Of a DNA stretch of 64,000 bases, positions 22,999-35,972 are shown piece by piece. Position 1 is the first letter of the stretch. Each line of letters starts with the position of its first letter. The notes beneath the pieces are model-generated. The model did no database searches and was not told where the DNA came from. It saw only the letters and a list, made by a program, of their open reading frames with translations. The stretch is from the NCBI GenBank assembly GCA_026874595.1, contig CM049309.1:18182576-18246575 (forward strand), given 5' to 3'. A program made the position numbers and the translations under genes. Source of the DNA: Sipunculus nudus. Its lineage: Eukaryota > Annelida > Sipuncula > Golfingiida > Sipunculidae.

Positions 22999-23874
22999 TA
23001 GTGGTGGGAGTTGGTTCTTTTTTCATAATTGACCATCGGTTTGGGTAAACCGATCGATGATCGATTATTAATTAGTTCAGACAAATATAAAGAATGTGCA
23101 ATTTTCTGTGAAACTGTACTGTCTTAACCCAGCCCACGTCTTAGTTATTCTACCTTACGAAAAGAAGTTTTTGCCTTTTTTATATTTTCCTTTTATCACT
23201 AAGATATGCTATTCAAAGATTCATTTTAATTAATTATAGTAATCGATTAAACCACAGTCCAGGACATCTACTAGCTGGCCCTCATGAATACTCCCACGTA
23301 TCATTTTAACTTCACTATCAGGACTTTTATTTTATAGCAATTATGATGACTGCCGACATGTATACTGGTTTCACAGGCCTGCCAGAAAAATTACAGGCCC
23401 ATATAATTTTTGGTAAAAATAAAAAAAATTAAGTAATTGAAAGCTAAAAATATAATTACTCGTGCGGCAGCAGCACCAGACATCAGTTGAGGAGATTATT
23501 TCTAAGAGAATCTTGCAAAATTGGCACAGACCTGGAGCATTATGGAACATTTTAACTCCATACCACACATATTTTGCAATGAACATCTCGTTAGAAAACT
23601 CTAACTTCGCATAGGTTTAATAAGCCTTCCGTTCTTTCAGCTACCGTGTCATACTCAGTTATATATGGAGGTTATTTGGGAACACAAACTCATTATGATA
23701 AGCGCGGAATGTTGTAACAAATGGAAGAGTAATTTTTGCCTATAACTTAAAGACATTCTGGTAAAAACAATCATAAGTATGATGTAATCGATAGTTGCCT
23801 TTCGTAATCGAGCGCTTGAAAGTTGCAGCAAACCGACTGACTTTCGAAAAAACTCGATGATCGGCCCACCACTA
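22999..23874. mobile_element. Non-autonomous hAT element, 876 bp, 8-bp TSD
   Basis: The termini are TAGTGGTGGG and CCCACCACTA, with further inverted similarity inside (ATCGATGATCGATTAT against TCGATGATCGG). It is flanked by perfect direct repeats ATTGCAAG at 22991-22998 and 23875-23882. Eight-bp duplications and TAG-starting ends are the hAT hallmark. No transposase frame is present, so it depends on another copy for movement. Confidence 0.9.
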
Positions 23875-23882
23875 ATTGCAAG

Positions 23883-26272
23883 GCAGCCATATTGAATTTC
23901 AGATGAGAGTACCATTGCGCATTTGATATGTACAAATCTTCAGTGGAAAATACTGTAATTACCACAACTTTTCCATAGATAAATATATGCAAAAGAGGCT
24001 GACTAACTCCTTGCTTGGAAAGCAAGGTCATGCCTGGAAAGAAAGGTCATGGTATAGACACACAGGGAATCCTTTCTTTATGAATATTTATCTGGAATCT
24101 TTTGTTATATCAAACCACTTTTTCATTTAAGCACAAAACACCATTCAAATGAGAATATTAAATAAATATCTGGTTCAAATACTTTATTAAACATTTAATA
24201 GATATGCAAGTTTATAACTTCTATGGCAGGACCCCCCCACACACACACACACCACCACCATCCTTTTAGTTAAGAGACTGAGTGATAAAAAGTTACAGGT
24301 TTATAAATGAGTAAACTGCTATATATGACTTGCATTTCATATACTGAAAATACAAATTATAACAATAATATAGACATAAATATAGAGAACTGCAGTAACT
24401 AGCATCCTCCGGTGTCTACTCCAAAGTTGTACAGCATATCCAGGGTATGGGGTGACACCTCCAGACAAAAACATCTCACAATAACAACTAATCTGGTGTT
24501 AAATGAGCATGTATATTATATCATATTACAAAAAGATCTACTAAACTGTAAGGCTTCTCGCATTACCTGCCACTAACACTGGCACTGGGAAGTGTGTGAG
24601 TGATTAGATTTCGTCAGTGGATAATTCCATTTGTACCCTGGGTCTCCGTGTCCATCATACATCATTTAAGCACTGTTCCTTTCTGATTTGTAGTTTTGAA
24701 TAGCACAGTTCTACCTCATCTGAGGTTCTTCTGACATTCTGCTGGCTTTGGCGAGAGTTGTTCTGTTTTCATCTATGTACACACAAGACACCCAAAACCA
24801 AACACATCTGACCCTCCCTTAATATGCTCCACCTTTATATTCTTTAGCCTCACTTGTCACCTTAATTCAAAGTTTGAATGTTCTAACTAGTTATTTATCT
24901 TGTTCAGTTGACTAATTTTCCCTTAACTATCTAGAAGTATTACTTAGTAATGGTTGAAACTGACTGTTAAATCATGTTTGATGATTGTAAGAAGACCAAC
25001 AACCGATGACTGATGAATAATTGAACATTTTATGTACTTTCAGAATTACAATAAATCTGGTTTATAGAACTTTATACCTAAAATACAGCCCCAGAAAATT
25101 ATGTTTGACTTGTATGTCACACTGACACTTTTCAAACGTCAACGTAATGGCCGAGAATTGACACTTGATTATGGCACGAGGTTCAGTTTTAATGTTGATC
25201 ACTATTTTATGTCCTGTTGTTCTTATTTCTCTGACAAGATTAGAATAATTTTTTTCTGGTTAGTGTGACTTTTTTTAGTGTGACAATAAAATACATAATA
25301 ATTTTGTGATCCATCATGTGAAAATGCAACCAACTGAATCAATTATGAAAGGGAAATGACCAATCATGGATATAATGGATTAACTGGTGCACCACTATTC
25401 TGTTCTGATATATATGCCATTTCATCTAACAGGTTACCACATTATAAGGCATGAATGGATTCATCTGCCCTCTCTCTCTGTTTTCAACTATCTAGTATAT
25501 GTTATTATATGCTTATTCAAACACTACACAGTATCACCACTTTGTGATCCTCAACAGATCTTTTTCACCTCACGAACACCACCTGGCAGCAATGACTGGC
25601 ATTAAGTGGTTGGTTCCACAATTTTTAACCCCCCCCCCCCCCCTCCAAAAAAAATTTTTTTTTTATATCCCAAACTTGTAATAGAAGTTAATTTTTACCT
25701 AATCTATAACAGTATATCAAGCCCTCTGGACTGTATTTAATTTCACTAAACCAAAATATTAGCTCACTGAACCAGACATGTTCAGAAAGTGCAAAATGCA
25801 TGCTGGAACGGTCTATTATAACCAGATATAAGGCCAACATTTTATCCCCTAAAACTAGTTCTGACTGGTGAAACTGATTTTTTTAAAGAAAATTTATTGA
25901 TTAACTTTTCAGAGGACAACACGCTAATGACAGAATTGTTTTGCTAAACAGGTATAGGCACATCATGAAATGATGATGACTGAAATTTTGTTATCTTGGA
26001 CAGGAAAATGACAGTAGATATTTATTTTAATTGAAATTAAAGATCGAATTTTTAAGGTGTAAGGGTCAAAACTGAAAAACATGTTGCCTGAAAAACTATG
26101 TTATAAAATACAAAGGTTCTGGTTTTATAGTTTGAAATTATCAAATGTATGGATACTGATACAACTACAGGGCATGTGTGAATGTGATTTGTGAATGCAT
26201 GTGCTTTACATGCTGCTGTTAGGTCATTGCTGGGGAAAACAAGACTGATATGGCAACACCAAGTAACGCATG
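23883..26272. other. Intron 2, no gene; simple repeats
   Basis: A (CA)n tract lies at about 24236-24252 and a C-homopolymer at 25629-25642, followed by A/T runs. Short open frames look random. Confidence 0.5.
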
Positions 26273-26525
26273 TAATGGAAATAAACACATATACATGTAG
26301 AACAGTTATAATGGAAATAAACACATATACATGTAGAACAGTTATAATGGAAATAAACACATATACATGTAGAACAGTTATAATGGAAATAAACACATAT
26401 ACATGTAGAACAATTATAATGGAAATAAACACATATACATGTAGAACAGTTATAATGGAAATAAACACATATACATGTAGAACAGTTATAATGGAAATAA
26501 ACACATATACATGTAGAACAGTTAT
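26273..26525. repeat. 36-bp minisatellite, 7 copies
   Basis: The unit contains TAATGGAAATAAACACATAT and ACATGTAGAACAGT. Copies are almost identical; one has AACAATTAT for AACAGTTAT. Because 36 is divisible by 3, several frames stay open on both strands (for example MEINTYTCRTVI), which explains the three overlapping open frames here. Confidence 0.95.
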
Positions 26526-28768
26526 ACCTGTGAAATAAGACCACCTTTGTGACTGCTTAATAGACAGGTGGTCTTGTCAGACAGGTGGTAGTTCACACAG
26601 GGTTCACTGTACATACTGTAAAAGGTTGCTCTTTAAGAACAGCTAAAGAGAAGTGGCTGACAACAGGGGGTGTTCACTTACAACTGGAACATGAACTGGA
26701 CAGAGTTTGTTTTTCTGTGTGTGATTTTGCTGTGTATATTTTACTGTGTGATACAGTCAAATATCATATCATAATTTTCAGATGTCCCTGCATTGATACA
26801 CTGATGATATTTGACCATAAATTAGTGTCTGAGATTAAACTAGCAACCAATAGGATTTGATAAATTTAGTCACAGGCCATGACCTAGTCAGGCAACCCAT
26901 CACTGACCAGAATCACTTAATCCTGAAATCTGATTGGCTAACCTGCTACATGATTATCCAACTGAAGGGGTTGTTTCATTATCCTTTATTCACAAAGAGT
27001 GGAGGAATGGCAGGTCAAATTTTAACACAGTGCAATGATTGAACTCTATTACTATATATATGTATGTATTGAGTCAAGCAATGTAATATGTATTTCATCA
27101 TTAGATAAAATGTTAATACAGGGATGGCTATGTTCACTGTCATGATGCACTAAGTAATACCCTGAAGTCACTCCTGACATCATTAATCAACAAAATGCAA
27201 TCAGGGGAAGAATGGGTGAAGTAGTATAATAATATAACGCATACCTCTGATGTTACAACTACTGCAACTTTAAATATCAAAATGTGACTTTGATGTTGTC
27301 AATACTGCAGGGTTTATACCTCAACAGTGTGATATTAGGATTTCAAAATTCTACCAAAGGAACCTGCAGTTCAAATTTATAGGCCTGACATCAGTTTTAC
27401 ATTCTTGAGAATATGAAACTCTAGCTATGCCTAAAAAGACCTGGTTTGACTAATTCTAGTTATAATCTGAGAATACACAGGAATGGCAAATCATTTATTT
27501 TTATTCACAGGACCAATTACAGTGAAAAATAATATACTCTTCAACTAATTAAAGGCAACCGGAATCTGTTTAATACTCCTCCCAAGGGACCTTTGCCACT
27601 TAATGTTTCTTTCCATTTTGGGTACTGCTATTTATTTCTCTTGCTTTCATCAAGTTTCAAATGGACCCTGGGCTTGTTTAAATCACCTTTACACTATTGC
27701 ACAATTAAAGTAATTGGTTCCTGTTTCCATTTTGTAATTGAATTTTGAAACTGTTAAAAGAGTTTTTAACAAGTACATTTGTAAAAACAATCCAAGGCAA
27801 ATTTGGAAATGTCACACTGTCTGTCATGTGTCCAGAGTTTTCATATTTTAAGACATATAAAGTCAGGTACCTTTCAACAGTTAAACCATTGGCAATCAAT
27901 TATATTTTGCTTTCTATAATTCTGTATGGCACTAGCACATCCACTGATCTTGTGCATACAGCAAATCCTATGATGAAGCTCTTTATATTATAACCCTTAA
28001 CAGGTAGATCTCAAAAACAAATCTTCATTTTATTTACACATAATGTTGAATCAGAATGACCAGATATTTTTTCTTCATTCAATTTACATATATTGCTCAA
28101 TTTTTAATGTCACTGTCAGTTTATTTCTCAGATTTGGCTTTCCTTCAACACAATCACATATGCCTGGCACAAGAGAACACTTTTGAAAGAGGTCTCTGCT
28201 GGATTAACTCTAAAGTCTAAACTTTAGAAGTGTTTAGAAGTTGATATCATATGAAGTCTTAATACCATTAAAATGAAAATTCAATATATAACAGAACCAA
28301 GGCACAAAAAATTTTGCGCCATATCAGCCCTCTGACATCACAACCAGATTACTGGAATGTCAGAGTGCTTTAACATCTAGGTCTGAGGAATGCCTTATAA
28401 GGCTACATGAGGATGCAAATATTGTTGTCATTTCTGACAATGCCTCATTGCCTACAGATTCACTGTCAATTGACAGCTAACTTGTACATATATGGGAAAT
28501 GTGTCGTTACCATAGAGACAGGGTTTCAGTTTTGGTTTTGAGTTCACATGTATTCTCTTGCATTGATGCATCATTTGTAGCATAATGTTAAGTGTCTTGG
28601 CTGTTTACAACAATATGAATGCAACATGATGGAAGTCCACTGCCATGCATTCCTCAATACGGCTTTATCATGACTCAAGTAGGATAACCAGCCCAATAAT
28701 CATTGCCTACAGCGTCGGGTTGTCAAGGCTAAAAAAGTTCAGTTAGTAAGGACAAAATAAAAAAAAAA
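26526..28768. other. Intron 2, middle; no feature seen
   Basis: Non-repetitive sequence. Nothing beyond random short open frames could be supported. Confidence 0.45.
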
Positions 28769-29071
28769 GGTATGGTTCTCAGGCAGTTTTTTATATAAAT
28801 CAATGCGGGCGGGCGTTTTTTTTATTTTTATTTTTTTGGCATGTTTCAATAAAATTGTAAAATGATAAGGGAAAAGCATGATAATAACAGATTTATTTTG
28901 CTAAACAAGTAAAAGTACTACATAACAAAGGAAAGTGTATGATTTTATCTTCTTAAAAGAAATGTCTGAGCAGCTTTTAGCTCAAAATTGGTAACTAACT
29001 TTGGAAAATCAAAATAAAAATTTTTTATGCGGGGGTTTAAAATTGATGCGGGCCATGCTGAGAACCATACC
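28769..29071. mobile_element. Small inverted-repeat element (MITE), 303 bp
   Basis: The ends are perfect 14-bp inverted repeats, GGTATGGTTCTCAG and CTGAGAACCATACC. The flanks are A-rich and T-rich runs that hide any target duplication. The interior GTTTCAATAAAATTGTAAAA and GGGAAAAGCATGATAAT recurs in the copy at 31749-32004. Superfamily unknown. Confidence 0.8.
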
Positions 29072-29799
29072 TTTTATTTTTTTTGGCCTAATACCATAAT
29101 ATTTTTCTATAAATTTTATGAATACATGACGACAGGCCATTTTGTTAAGATTATTTCAAGTGCTCATTGAAGTATGTATATGAAATTATACAGGTTGACA
29201 GAAAGTTACCCTTTATTTAATAAAATGTTCAAGCTAGACCAAGCCAACTAACCTATAATCCAAGTCCAACATTATTTTACTACCCTAAGGCCATTCTTAT
29301 TTAATTTTTTGTTTCTCAGACCCGCCGACTGTAAGTTGTGACAATTTGGAAAATAAATATAACAGTGTCCCTGTCGTTATTTTTTTTTACGCTGTTATAA
29401 AATGTGTCCATGAGTCGTAATACAAATCCCCTAAAAATGTAAACTCGCAGTCACCTCCTACAAAATGCGACCTACATAGCCGAGTTGGTCATTTTTTAAG
29501 TCACAGCATTTGCTGTGCCCATGGTTAGTGAAACATTTCCCTTGTCTTTCTTATGATCATCAAAAATCTGAGGATCTGCAGAGATAAAGATTTTCGTCAA
29601 AGATCTTCCTCAAGTTAAACCATTCAAATGTTCTCCTTCCCACTTTCACGTTTCATCACAATCTTACCTGATTTCAGTTTTATGTATTAAACAGTGTTCT
29701 ACTTGTAATGATTGACTGCTTACGTTCGAAAACATTAAAGGTGCAGACTGTAATATATTATATCAGCATGGATTGTAATATTTTTCTCAAGGTGTCCAA
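29072..29799. other. Intron 2; no feature seen
   Basis: Non-coding, nothing recognisable. Confidence 0.45.
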
Positions 29800-30340
29800 A
29801 ATTTCTGGCTTTTTAATGGTTCTGCCGAGCTCAGTTTCAGATACAACCTCCACGCAGGGTCAGGAACTATTGTGACATTCTTGACAACGCGTGGAAAATC
29901 CTCTGTAGACAAGGAATCCTTAAGCCGAAGGCAGAAAAAGCAGACTTATTTAAATTTCTTCTTTAAATTGGCTGCTAACATGTGACTATGAGGTTGTGAT
30001 TATGGAAATTCTGGATGAAATCAGCTACTTTCGGTAATCTGGACAACATGAAATCACATGAATGAAACTAAACGCGCATGCGCATAGTATACTAGGAATC
30101 TCTGATTGGCTCTCTTTCTAGGGCTGCTGGGCGGGGTCTCTTTCCGCCAATTGCGCTTGAAGCCCTGACAGGTCGTCATATGCAAATAAAGTCTCAACTC
30201 TAAATCAAATACTCGCACTAAACGCACTAGGCACCTGTGCAGTGATTACAGAGTGGCAAATACCACATTATATACTGCTACGACGTTATACCGCTATTTT
30301 AAGGGCTCCGAAGCGTTTATCAAGTGACAGATGTGTGAAC
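29800..30340. promoter_or_regulatory. Promoter-like island inside intron 2
   Basis: A CpG-richer block holds a palindromic NRF1-type site GCGCATGCGC (30074-30083), a reverse CCAAT box (TGATTGGCT, ATTGG at 30105-30109), a GC box GGGCGGGG (30129-30136), a second CCAAT in CCGCCAATTG (about 30144-30153), TTGCGCTTGAAGC (CHR-like CTTGAA) and an octamer ATGCAAAT (30180-30187). Such a cluster is typical of a housekeeping or cell-cycle promoter. It lies between exons 2 and 3 of a gene read leftward, so it could start a short NCOA6 isoform or a rightward transcript. No first exon could be proven. Confidence 0.45.
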
Positions 30341-30394
30341 CTTGTTGCAAAACATTCTTAAATGATGTTCATCATATATACTTATCAGTATATA

Positions 30395-30909
30395 TGTCAA
30401 GGCCCAGATCCCAATCTGGACCAATCAGTGATTGGTCCAGACCAGATCCCGATCGGGATTTAGTCCGGCCTAAACCCCGATCGGGGTTTAGGCCAGACCA
30501 AATCCTGATCGGGATCTGGTCTGGACCAAACGCTGATTGGTCCAGACCAATCGGGTATTGGTCCAGACCAAATCTCGATCAGGATCTGGGCTGGACCGAT
30601 TCCCTATTGGTCCAGATCAAATCCCGATCTGGATTCAGTCTGGCCTAAACCCCAATTGGGATCTAGTCTGGACCAGTTCCTGATTGAGATTCCATGGCAG
30701 ACTTAAGCAGGCTTTTGGTGTAAACATTATATTTCACAAGGATAAGACATGAAAATAATAAACCAAGTTGTGTGAAAAAATTTATTTTATATATATTAAT
30801 TTATGTTATAAAAACATCAATATATACGTATATAGTGTTGAAAATGTTGATAAAAGGAGTTATAAATTGTTGGTTTTCATTGGTCCAGATCAGGATCTGG
30901 GCCTTGACA
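30395..30909. mobile_element. Polypalindromic element, GATC word set, complete (515 bp)
   Basis: The ends are TGTCAAGGCCCAGATC and GATCTGGGCCTTGACA, each flanked by TATA (30391-30394 and 30910-30913). The left arm (about 310 bp) is a chain of palindromic words; TAAACCCCGATCGGGGTTTA at 30471-30490 is a perfect 20-mer, along with GATCCCGATCGGGAT and GGTCCAGACC. The right arm is only about 30 bp. The AT-rich interior matches, inverted, the interior of the copy at 53506-57529. The open frame at 30331-30648 is a by-product of the arm. Confidence 0.85.
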
Positions 30910-30913
30910 TATA

Positions 30914-31748
30914 CTTACATTTGATATATTTGTTTATATTAGCTTGATTCCCCCCCCCCCCCCCCCCCCCTTTGAATTGTTTACATTTCTGAGGGGTAAA
31001 GTTTTACTTCATTTGATATATTTGATTAAATTTCTGATGGGTATATTTTTACCATATTTGATATATTGATTTTTTTTTTACTTTGTGTTTTTGAAGGTAT
31101 TTTATTTCAATGACTGACAACAGATAGATCTTATCTTAAAGATGATTTCAGTGATATTTTAAATAAAAAAGGGTGACCCTGATGAACCTTGAATTTGCTT
31201 AAATGTGCGTTTGTGTTTCAATTGCATATTTCATGTATATTTTTTATTTGCTTGAACTTTCCTTTATTTGTTGTAAGCTTGGTATTTCCACTGACCATAT
31301 AATATACTTTAAAATTAAAAGTTAATTTTGCGACCAGTCTCCTGTACAGGTCATTTAAAACATTCCAGCTGTTTTAGTAAGAAAGTGGACTGATTGGTTT
31401 TTCAATAAATGTTAATTTAGTGATGATTAATTTATTAATTATTAATTTAAAATGATAAAAAATTATTTAAAAAGTAAAAAAATCATGACTTTTTTAGAAA
31501 AGTTGATTTTTTACCAGCCCTTCAAGAAAGTATTGAGGATATCCTGCAGATACTGAAAATACTTTAGTGCACTTGACATTGAAGAAGGGCACATATAGTT
31601 CCTATATATTCATTTCATCATTTGTAAAATTGATAAGGAAAAAATGGCGCTTTTCATTTTTTAAATTCTGAATAATATTTATTTTTATTTTCCCTCCTCC
31701 TGCCCACCACTTTTCACTTCTTCGTCCAAGAAAATATTTATTAATTAT
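30914..31748. other. Intron 2; poly-C tract and AT-rich sequence
   Basis: A run of about 22 C lies at 30949-30970, then repeated TTTGATATATT.GAT motifs to about 31080. Nothing else is seen. Confidence 0.5.
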
Positions 31749-32004
31749 GTAAGGCCTATGGCTAAAAAAAAGAAATCAGGCAGGCATTTTTTTTTTACCT
31801 TCTTTTGTATGTTTCAATAAAAATGTCATATGATCAGGGAAAAGCATGATAATAGCAGGTTTTTGCTAAACAGGTAAAAAGCAATACATAACGAAGGAAA
31901 TCTTATCAAAATTGTATTTTATCTTCTTGAAAGATGTAAAAAAATATCAAAATTTTTTATGCAGGGGTTAAAATTGATGTGGGCGGTGCCTGAGAACAAT
32001 ACCT
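31749..32004. mobile_element. Diverged second copy of the GGTATGGTTCTCAG element
   Basis: Shares GTTTCAATAAAAATGT, GGGAAAAGCATGATAAT, TTTTTTATGC.GGGGTT and the right end CTGAGAACAATACC with 28769-29071. The left terminus is degraded. Confidence 0.65.
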
Positions 32005-32584
32005 GTCTAACCAGAAAGCTGCTTTTTTGGCTATTTTATCAAGAAACAGATGACAATGTATTAGAATTAAAAGGTACACATCCTATGAGCCATTGATACT
32101 ATCAATGGCAACTGTTTCTTTTAATAATATATCACACATATATAGCTGATCTCAACCATGGCTTTCCTTCATGTCTCTATATGGGTACTTTCACACTAAA
32201 AGGTTGGATATGATTAATTGTTAAACAATGGTTCACAGGTAAGTTTTGTGGCTGAAAATATGATACATTTTATCATATTTGTAAAGGCCACACCAGCCTC
32301 TATAAACACAGAAAATTTTATAAGTCTAAGCCAATTTTTAAAGAAGTTCTGGTCATTTAAGTGTAATTTTCACCAAATTTTGGAGTCTCACTCACAAAAA
32401 TGGAAGAATTAAATGTAAATATGACTGAAATTTGTTTACCAGAACAGAAATATTCTAATCACAGCACATACTGTAACATGTAAACTACCAGTGCTCCAAG
32501 TTTCATGACTTTCATAGTGGTGGTTTAAATTATCCAATCAATATCATTCTGTATAATAATTGGTTAAAAAATTTTGCTGGGACC
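32005..32584. other. Intron 2; no feature seen
   Basis: Non-coding; nothing recognisable before the first TGTCCTC motif. Confidence 0.45.
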
Positions 32585-34237
32585 TGTCCTCCCCAGTACA
32601 TTGCATCCTCTCAAGAAATGTAATTCTCATGTTGCAAAACAAAATCCTGCTTTAAACAGCCAGTATTATATCTAATCATGTTTTGGTAACTATGGGGTGG
32701 GTATGTGTGTTCTGACCCAGATGATTTGGCACTTGTTTTACCTGGTATATGCCTGTTAAAAAAATTGTCCTCTCCAGTACATACATAAAAAATTCACTTT
32801 AATGAAGAAATTAAAAGCCTATTTTAGTTTATATGTAACAGGTAGCTAGGAAGATAAATTCTCTGGTGTTTGCATTGCAACCCATCAAAAATTTTGTGGT
32901 CAGTTTAGCAATGAGAGTATCTGTTAAAATGTCCTCTCCAGTACAATTATTTTTAACATGAGGCAGGCTGGAGGAATACTTCTCCAAGTAAGCTTAATAT
33001 TTACTTAAAGTTTGTCCTAGGGATAAATATAAATAGACTGACTGGTTTAGGGAAGTATTTTGGCTCATTATATAAATAAATTATCATGTAACTCCATTTA
33101 CTGTCAGTGCTCATGTTTAGATTGATGAATCTTCATTGATAAATTCATGATAAAGCCTTTCTTGTACATGTTCCTTCTTTGTACAGAAGTGAGTAGCAGA
33201 CAAAAAACATACCTGCAATAACTGCATGAAAATTGTGACAGTAGCAGACTTTAATTTTGTAATACTTAAATGTACTGGAGAGGACATTTTTTTAACACGG
33301 GATAAAAGTGTCAAATGTACAACCCTTCAGTCTTTCAGATTTGCACGGAAGTTCTTGAAGCTTTCAGTCACTGTGGATACCTAACCTGCTTACTTTTAAT
33401 TTTAATAAATACCATGTAGTTTACTATATAGACCCCATCATCTATTACTTTGGTAATTATAAGAAATGTGTAATTGTATCTGTTTTTAACCAGAACCACA
33501 TACATGTTAAGCTTCTTTACCAAATAAGACCAGTAGAAATAGTCAATCTGCCCAAATTTTCATTTTTACCAAAATCTAACATTTCATTATCTGGATCATT
33601 CACTCTTTTCATGTCTCCTATTTTATGTACAGTGCCATAATGATGATTGCTGACATTTCAACCCAAATTGTTTTAGCCAAAGATAATTCTTATGAAAATA
33701 CCAGTGCTTTCTGTTCCCTTGCCATCTCATCAGCCATGAATACATTACTTCATGAGAGAAACCAATCAAATTTGCCAATACTTTTGCCTCAAGAGAAGGT
33801 CACCAACTTGTGAAACCAAACAGCTTTTGAAACTATGGTCTCCCAGTTTGCTGGTACACATTTTAAATGACACAGTTATCAGTGTTGGGCCAGGGGTGGT
33901 GAGGGTGGAGGCATCATGTGAAATTGTTCTTTGACAATGTGCTTTTCTTTCCCCCCCAATTTACCAAGTCTCACAGCAAGGCCTATGAAAACAATGATAT
34001 CAACATTGTCCTCTTGTAAAAGTTTAATTTTCTGGTTCCAATTAATCTAAGTCTCAGAAAAGTTGTATTTTTATGTTTTAAGTTCAATGGAAATATCCTC
34101 ACAAGTAAAAAGCCATAAGCAACTGAAATGTCCATTTCCACAACTGTTGTGTCACAATGTAAAGTACAACTAGCAGGACCCATATCTGAAGTTATCATAT
34201 AATACAAAAATGTATGTCCCAAAATTTGAATAAATTA

Positions 34238-34295
<58 letters not shown>

Positions 34296-34886
34296 ATATT
34301 TTCCCCAGGTCTACAATAAACATTTTGTTTATATTACATTCAGATGAGCTATGTTGTCTATGAACCAACTGTTTAATGTATGCTGTAAAATAAGTTGAGA
34401 GATGTTAATATTTAAAGTAAATGTGTTGGAAATAAAACATGAGTGCAAAAAAAAACAAATTATATTTGCATTAGGGATTGTGAACAAAACTGCTTCTGAA
34501 CAAAATTCATATAAATTTTGTGAAATATTTCATTTTCAAGAGGACCGTTTCTACAAATTTTTGTTTCAAATGATTTCTGGAATATAATTTTTTTCAACAA
34601 AACAAAAGATACAAGCCATCCAATATTTGATATCTTGCATTTAATATCATGGAGTCATAACTGACTTACATTATACTTAATAACTGAAACTTTGGTAAGT
34701 CTATTTTGTGCTCCTTTAATCACAAGATCAAAATAGTTGCAGATGAACTTGCCTCTAGAAAATGAGGTGGACACTGATTCATTTTATGTTCAAGAGGTCC
34801 ATGAACAATATAAGAGAGAGAGGGAACAAAAACATTCCAATGAATTCTTCCACAGTGCATGTTAAAATAATGTCCTCTCCAGTACA
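32585..34886. repeat. Five interspersed copies of TGTCCTCTCCAGTACA
   Basis: The 16-mer occurs at 32585-32600 (one change, CTCCCC), 32766-32781, 32930-32945, 33271-33286 (reverse strand) and 34871-34886. Four copies are preceded within a few bases by TGTTAAAA. Sequence between copies is not visibly repetitive. Nature unknown: it may be a remnant of a larger element or a factor-binding array. Confidence 0.7.
34243..34292. repeat. (TA)n microsatellite
   Basis: About 25 uninterrupted TA units. Confidence 0.97.
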
Positions 34887-35538
34887 AATGTCGGTAAAAA
34901 CTGTTATCATATAAATCAAGTGACCACCGACTAAGGCATCAACATATTTCCTGATTTCTTTAACTCTGTACAGCTGAAAAACTTCTCTCACCATTTCCGT
35001 TACTGATTGAGCAGAGCAGAATCAGAATAAAGACTGAGAGCATACTTCCTTTAATCATAATTAAAATGCATTGTTAAATTTTTTTATAAAAATATGAAAA
35101 TTTCATATAAAAACAAATGTGATTGCAGATTTTTTTTACCATGCACTTAGGGCATGATCAAATACATCAGATAAAGACATTAGAACAGACCAATGAGCAA
35201 AAATTTAAATTATGTTGAGCTGTGAAGAGAAAAAGATTATTGTAAAAATATTGGATGTTTGAATTACTGAATTCAAGGTAACTTTCATTAGTTCACAGGT
35301 AAAATGGTATACTAAACAGTTTCCTTTGGCTAAGATATATACCTTTTCAGGAGTAAACTTAATTTTGCTCAGTTAGGTATTCAGTTTTTACTCCCCAGTG
35401 AGACTAATCACTCAACCTTTTGTGTAAAAGTGCCCATATATACTGGCACATCACATTTACTCAAAGCAGAAGTGGTTAAATTAAGTTTGTTGATAAACTC
35501 CTGGCATTAATAAAGTGCCTGATTGTTGATGATGGATA
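34887..35538. other. Intron 2; no feature seen
   Basis: AT-rich non-coding sequence. Confidence 0.45.
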
Positions 35539-35805
35539 TGTCAAGGCCCAGATGGCGATCTGGACGGATCTTAGATCTGCCCAGCCCAAATTGCGATCGC
35601 ATTTCAGGCCAGCCCAAACTGCGATCGTAATACAGGGTGGCCAGATCTTAGATCCGTCCAGCCTAGATTGGGATCGCAGTTTAGTCTGGCCCAGACTGCG
35701 ATCCTGTCTTTCTTGCTTCAGGATCGCAATCTGGTCTGGACAGATCTAAGATCAGTCCAGCCAAGATTGCGATCTTAAACTTTACCAGCCCATATTGCGA
35801 TCCAT
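35539..35805 (+). mobile_element. Polypalindromic element arm, GCGATCGC word set
   Basis: Starts TGTCAAGGCCCAGAT, identical over its first 15 bases to the elements at 30395 and 53506. It then uses different words: GCGATCTGGACGGATC, TTGCGATCGCA, ATCTTAGATC. Preceded by GGATA. The right terminus is absent, so this is a one-armed fragment. Confidence 0.7.
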
Positions 35806-35813
35806 GCTTTTAC

Positions 35814-35972
35814 GATCACAGGAGTGAAACATTGGTTGTTTTACCAACTCATTTGGTATTGCATTGTACCATTTTCCCATAATAAATACAATTATACTAC
35901 AGAAAGGCAATTTTCACTCCTTCATATCACAGGAGTGAAACATGGGATTTTTCACCAACTCATTTAGTATTG
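35814..35972. repeat. Direct duplication, ~111-bp offset
   Basis: ATCACAGGAGTGAAACAT and ACCAACTCATTT.GTATTGCAT occur at about 35814 and 35925. Confidence 0.7.

Noticed and set aside
26273-26525. CRISPR-like direct repeats (36 bp)
   Set aside because: Repeats are contiguous without spacers and the genome is eukaryotic.
26191-26544. Three overlapping open frames of 106-150 codons
   Set aside because: They are translations of the 36-bp minisatellite, open in several frames because the unit is a multiple of three.
30180-30340. Histone H2B-type promoter (octamer ATGCAAAT with CCAAT)
   Set aside because: No histone coding sequence or 3' stem-loop lies on either side.
30331-30648. 105-codon plus-strand open frame with repeated RSGPISDWSRP-like peptides
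   Set aside because: It lies in the palindromic arm of a transposon; the peptide repetition comes from GATC words.
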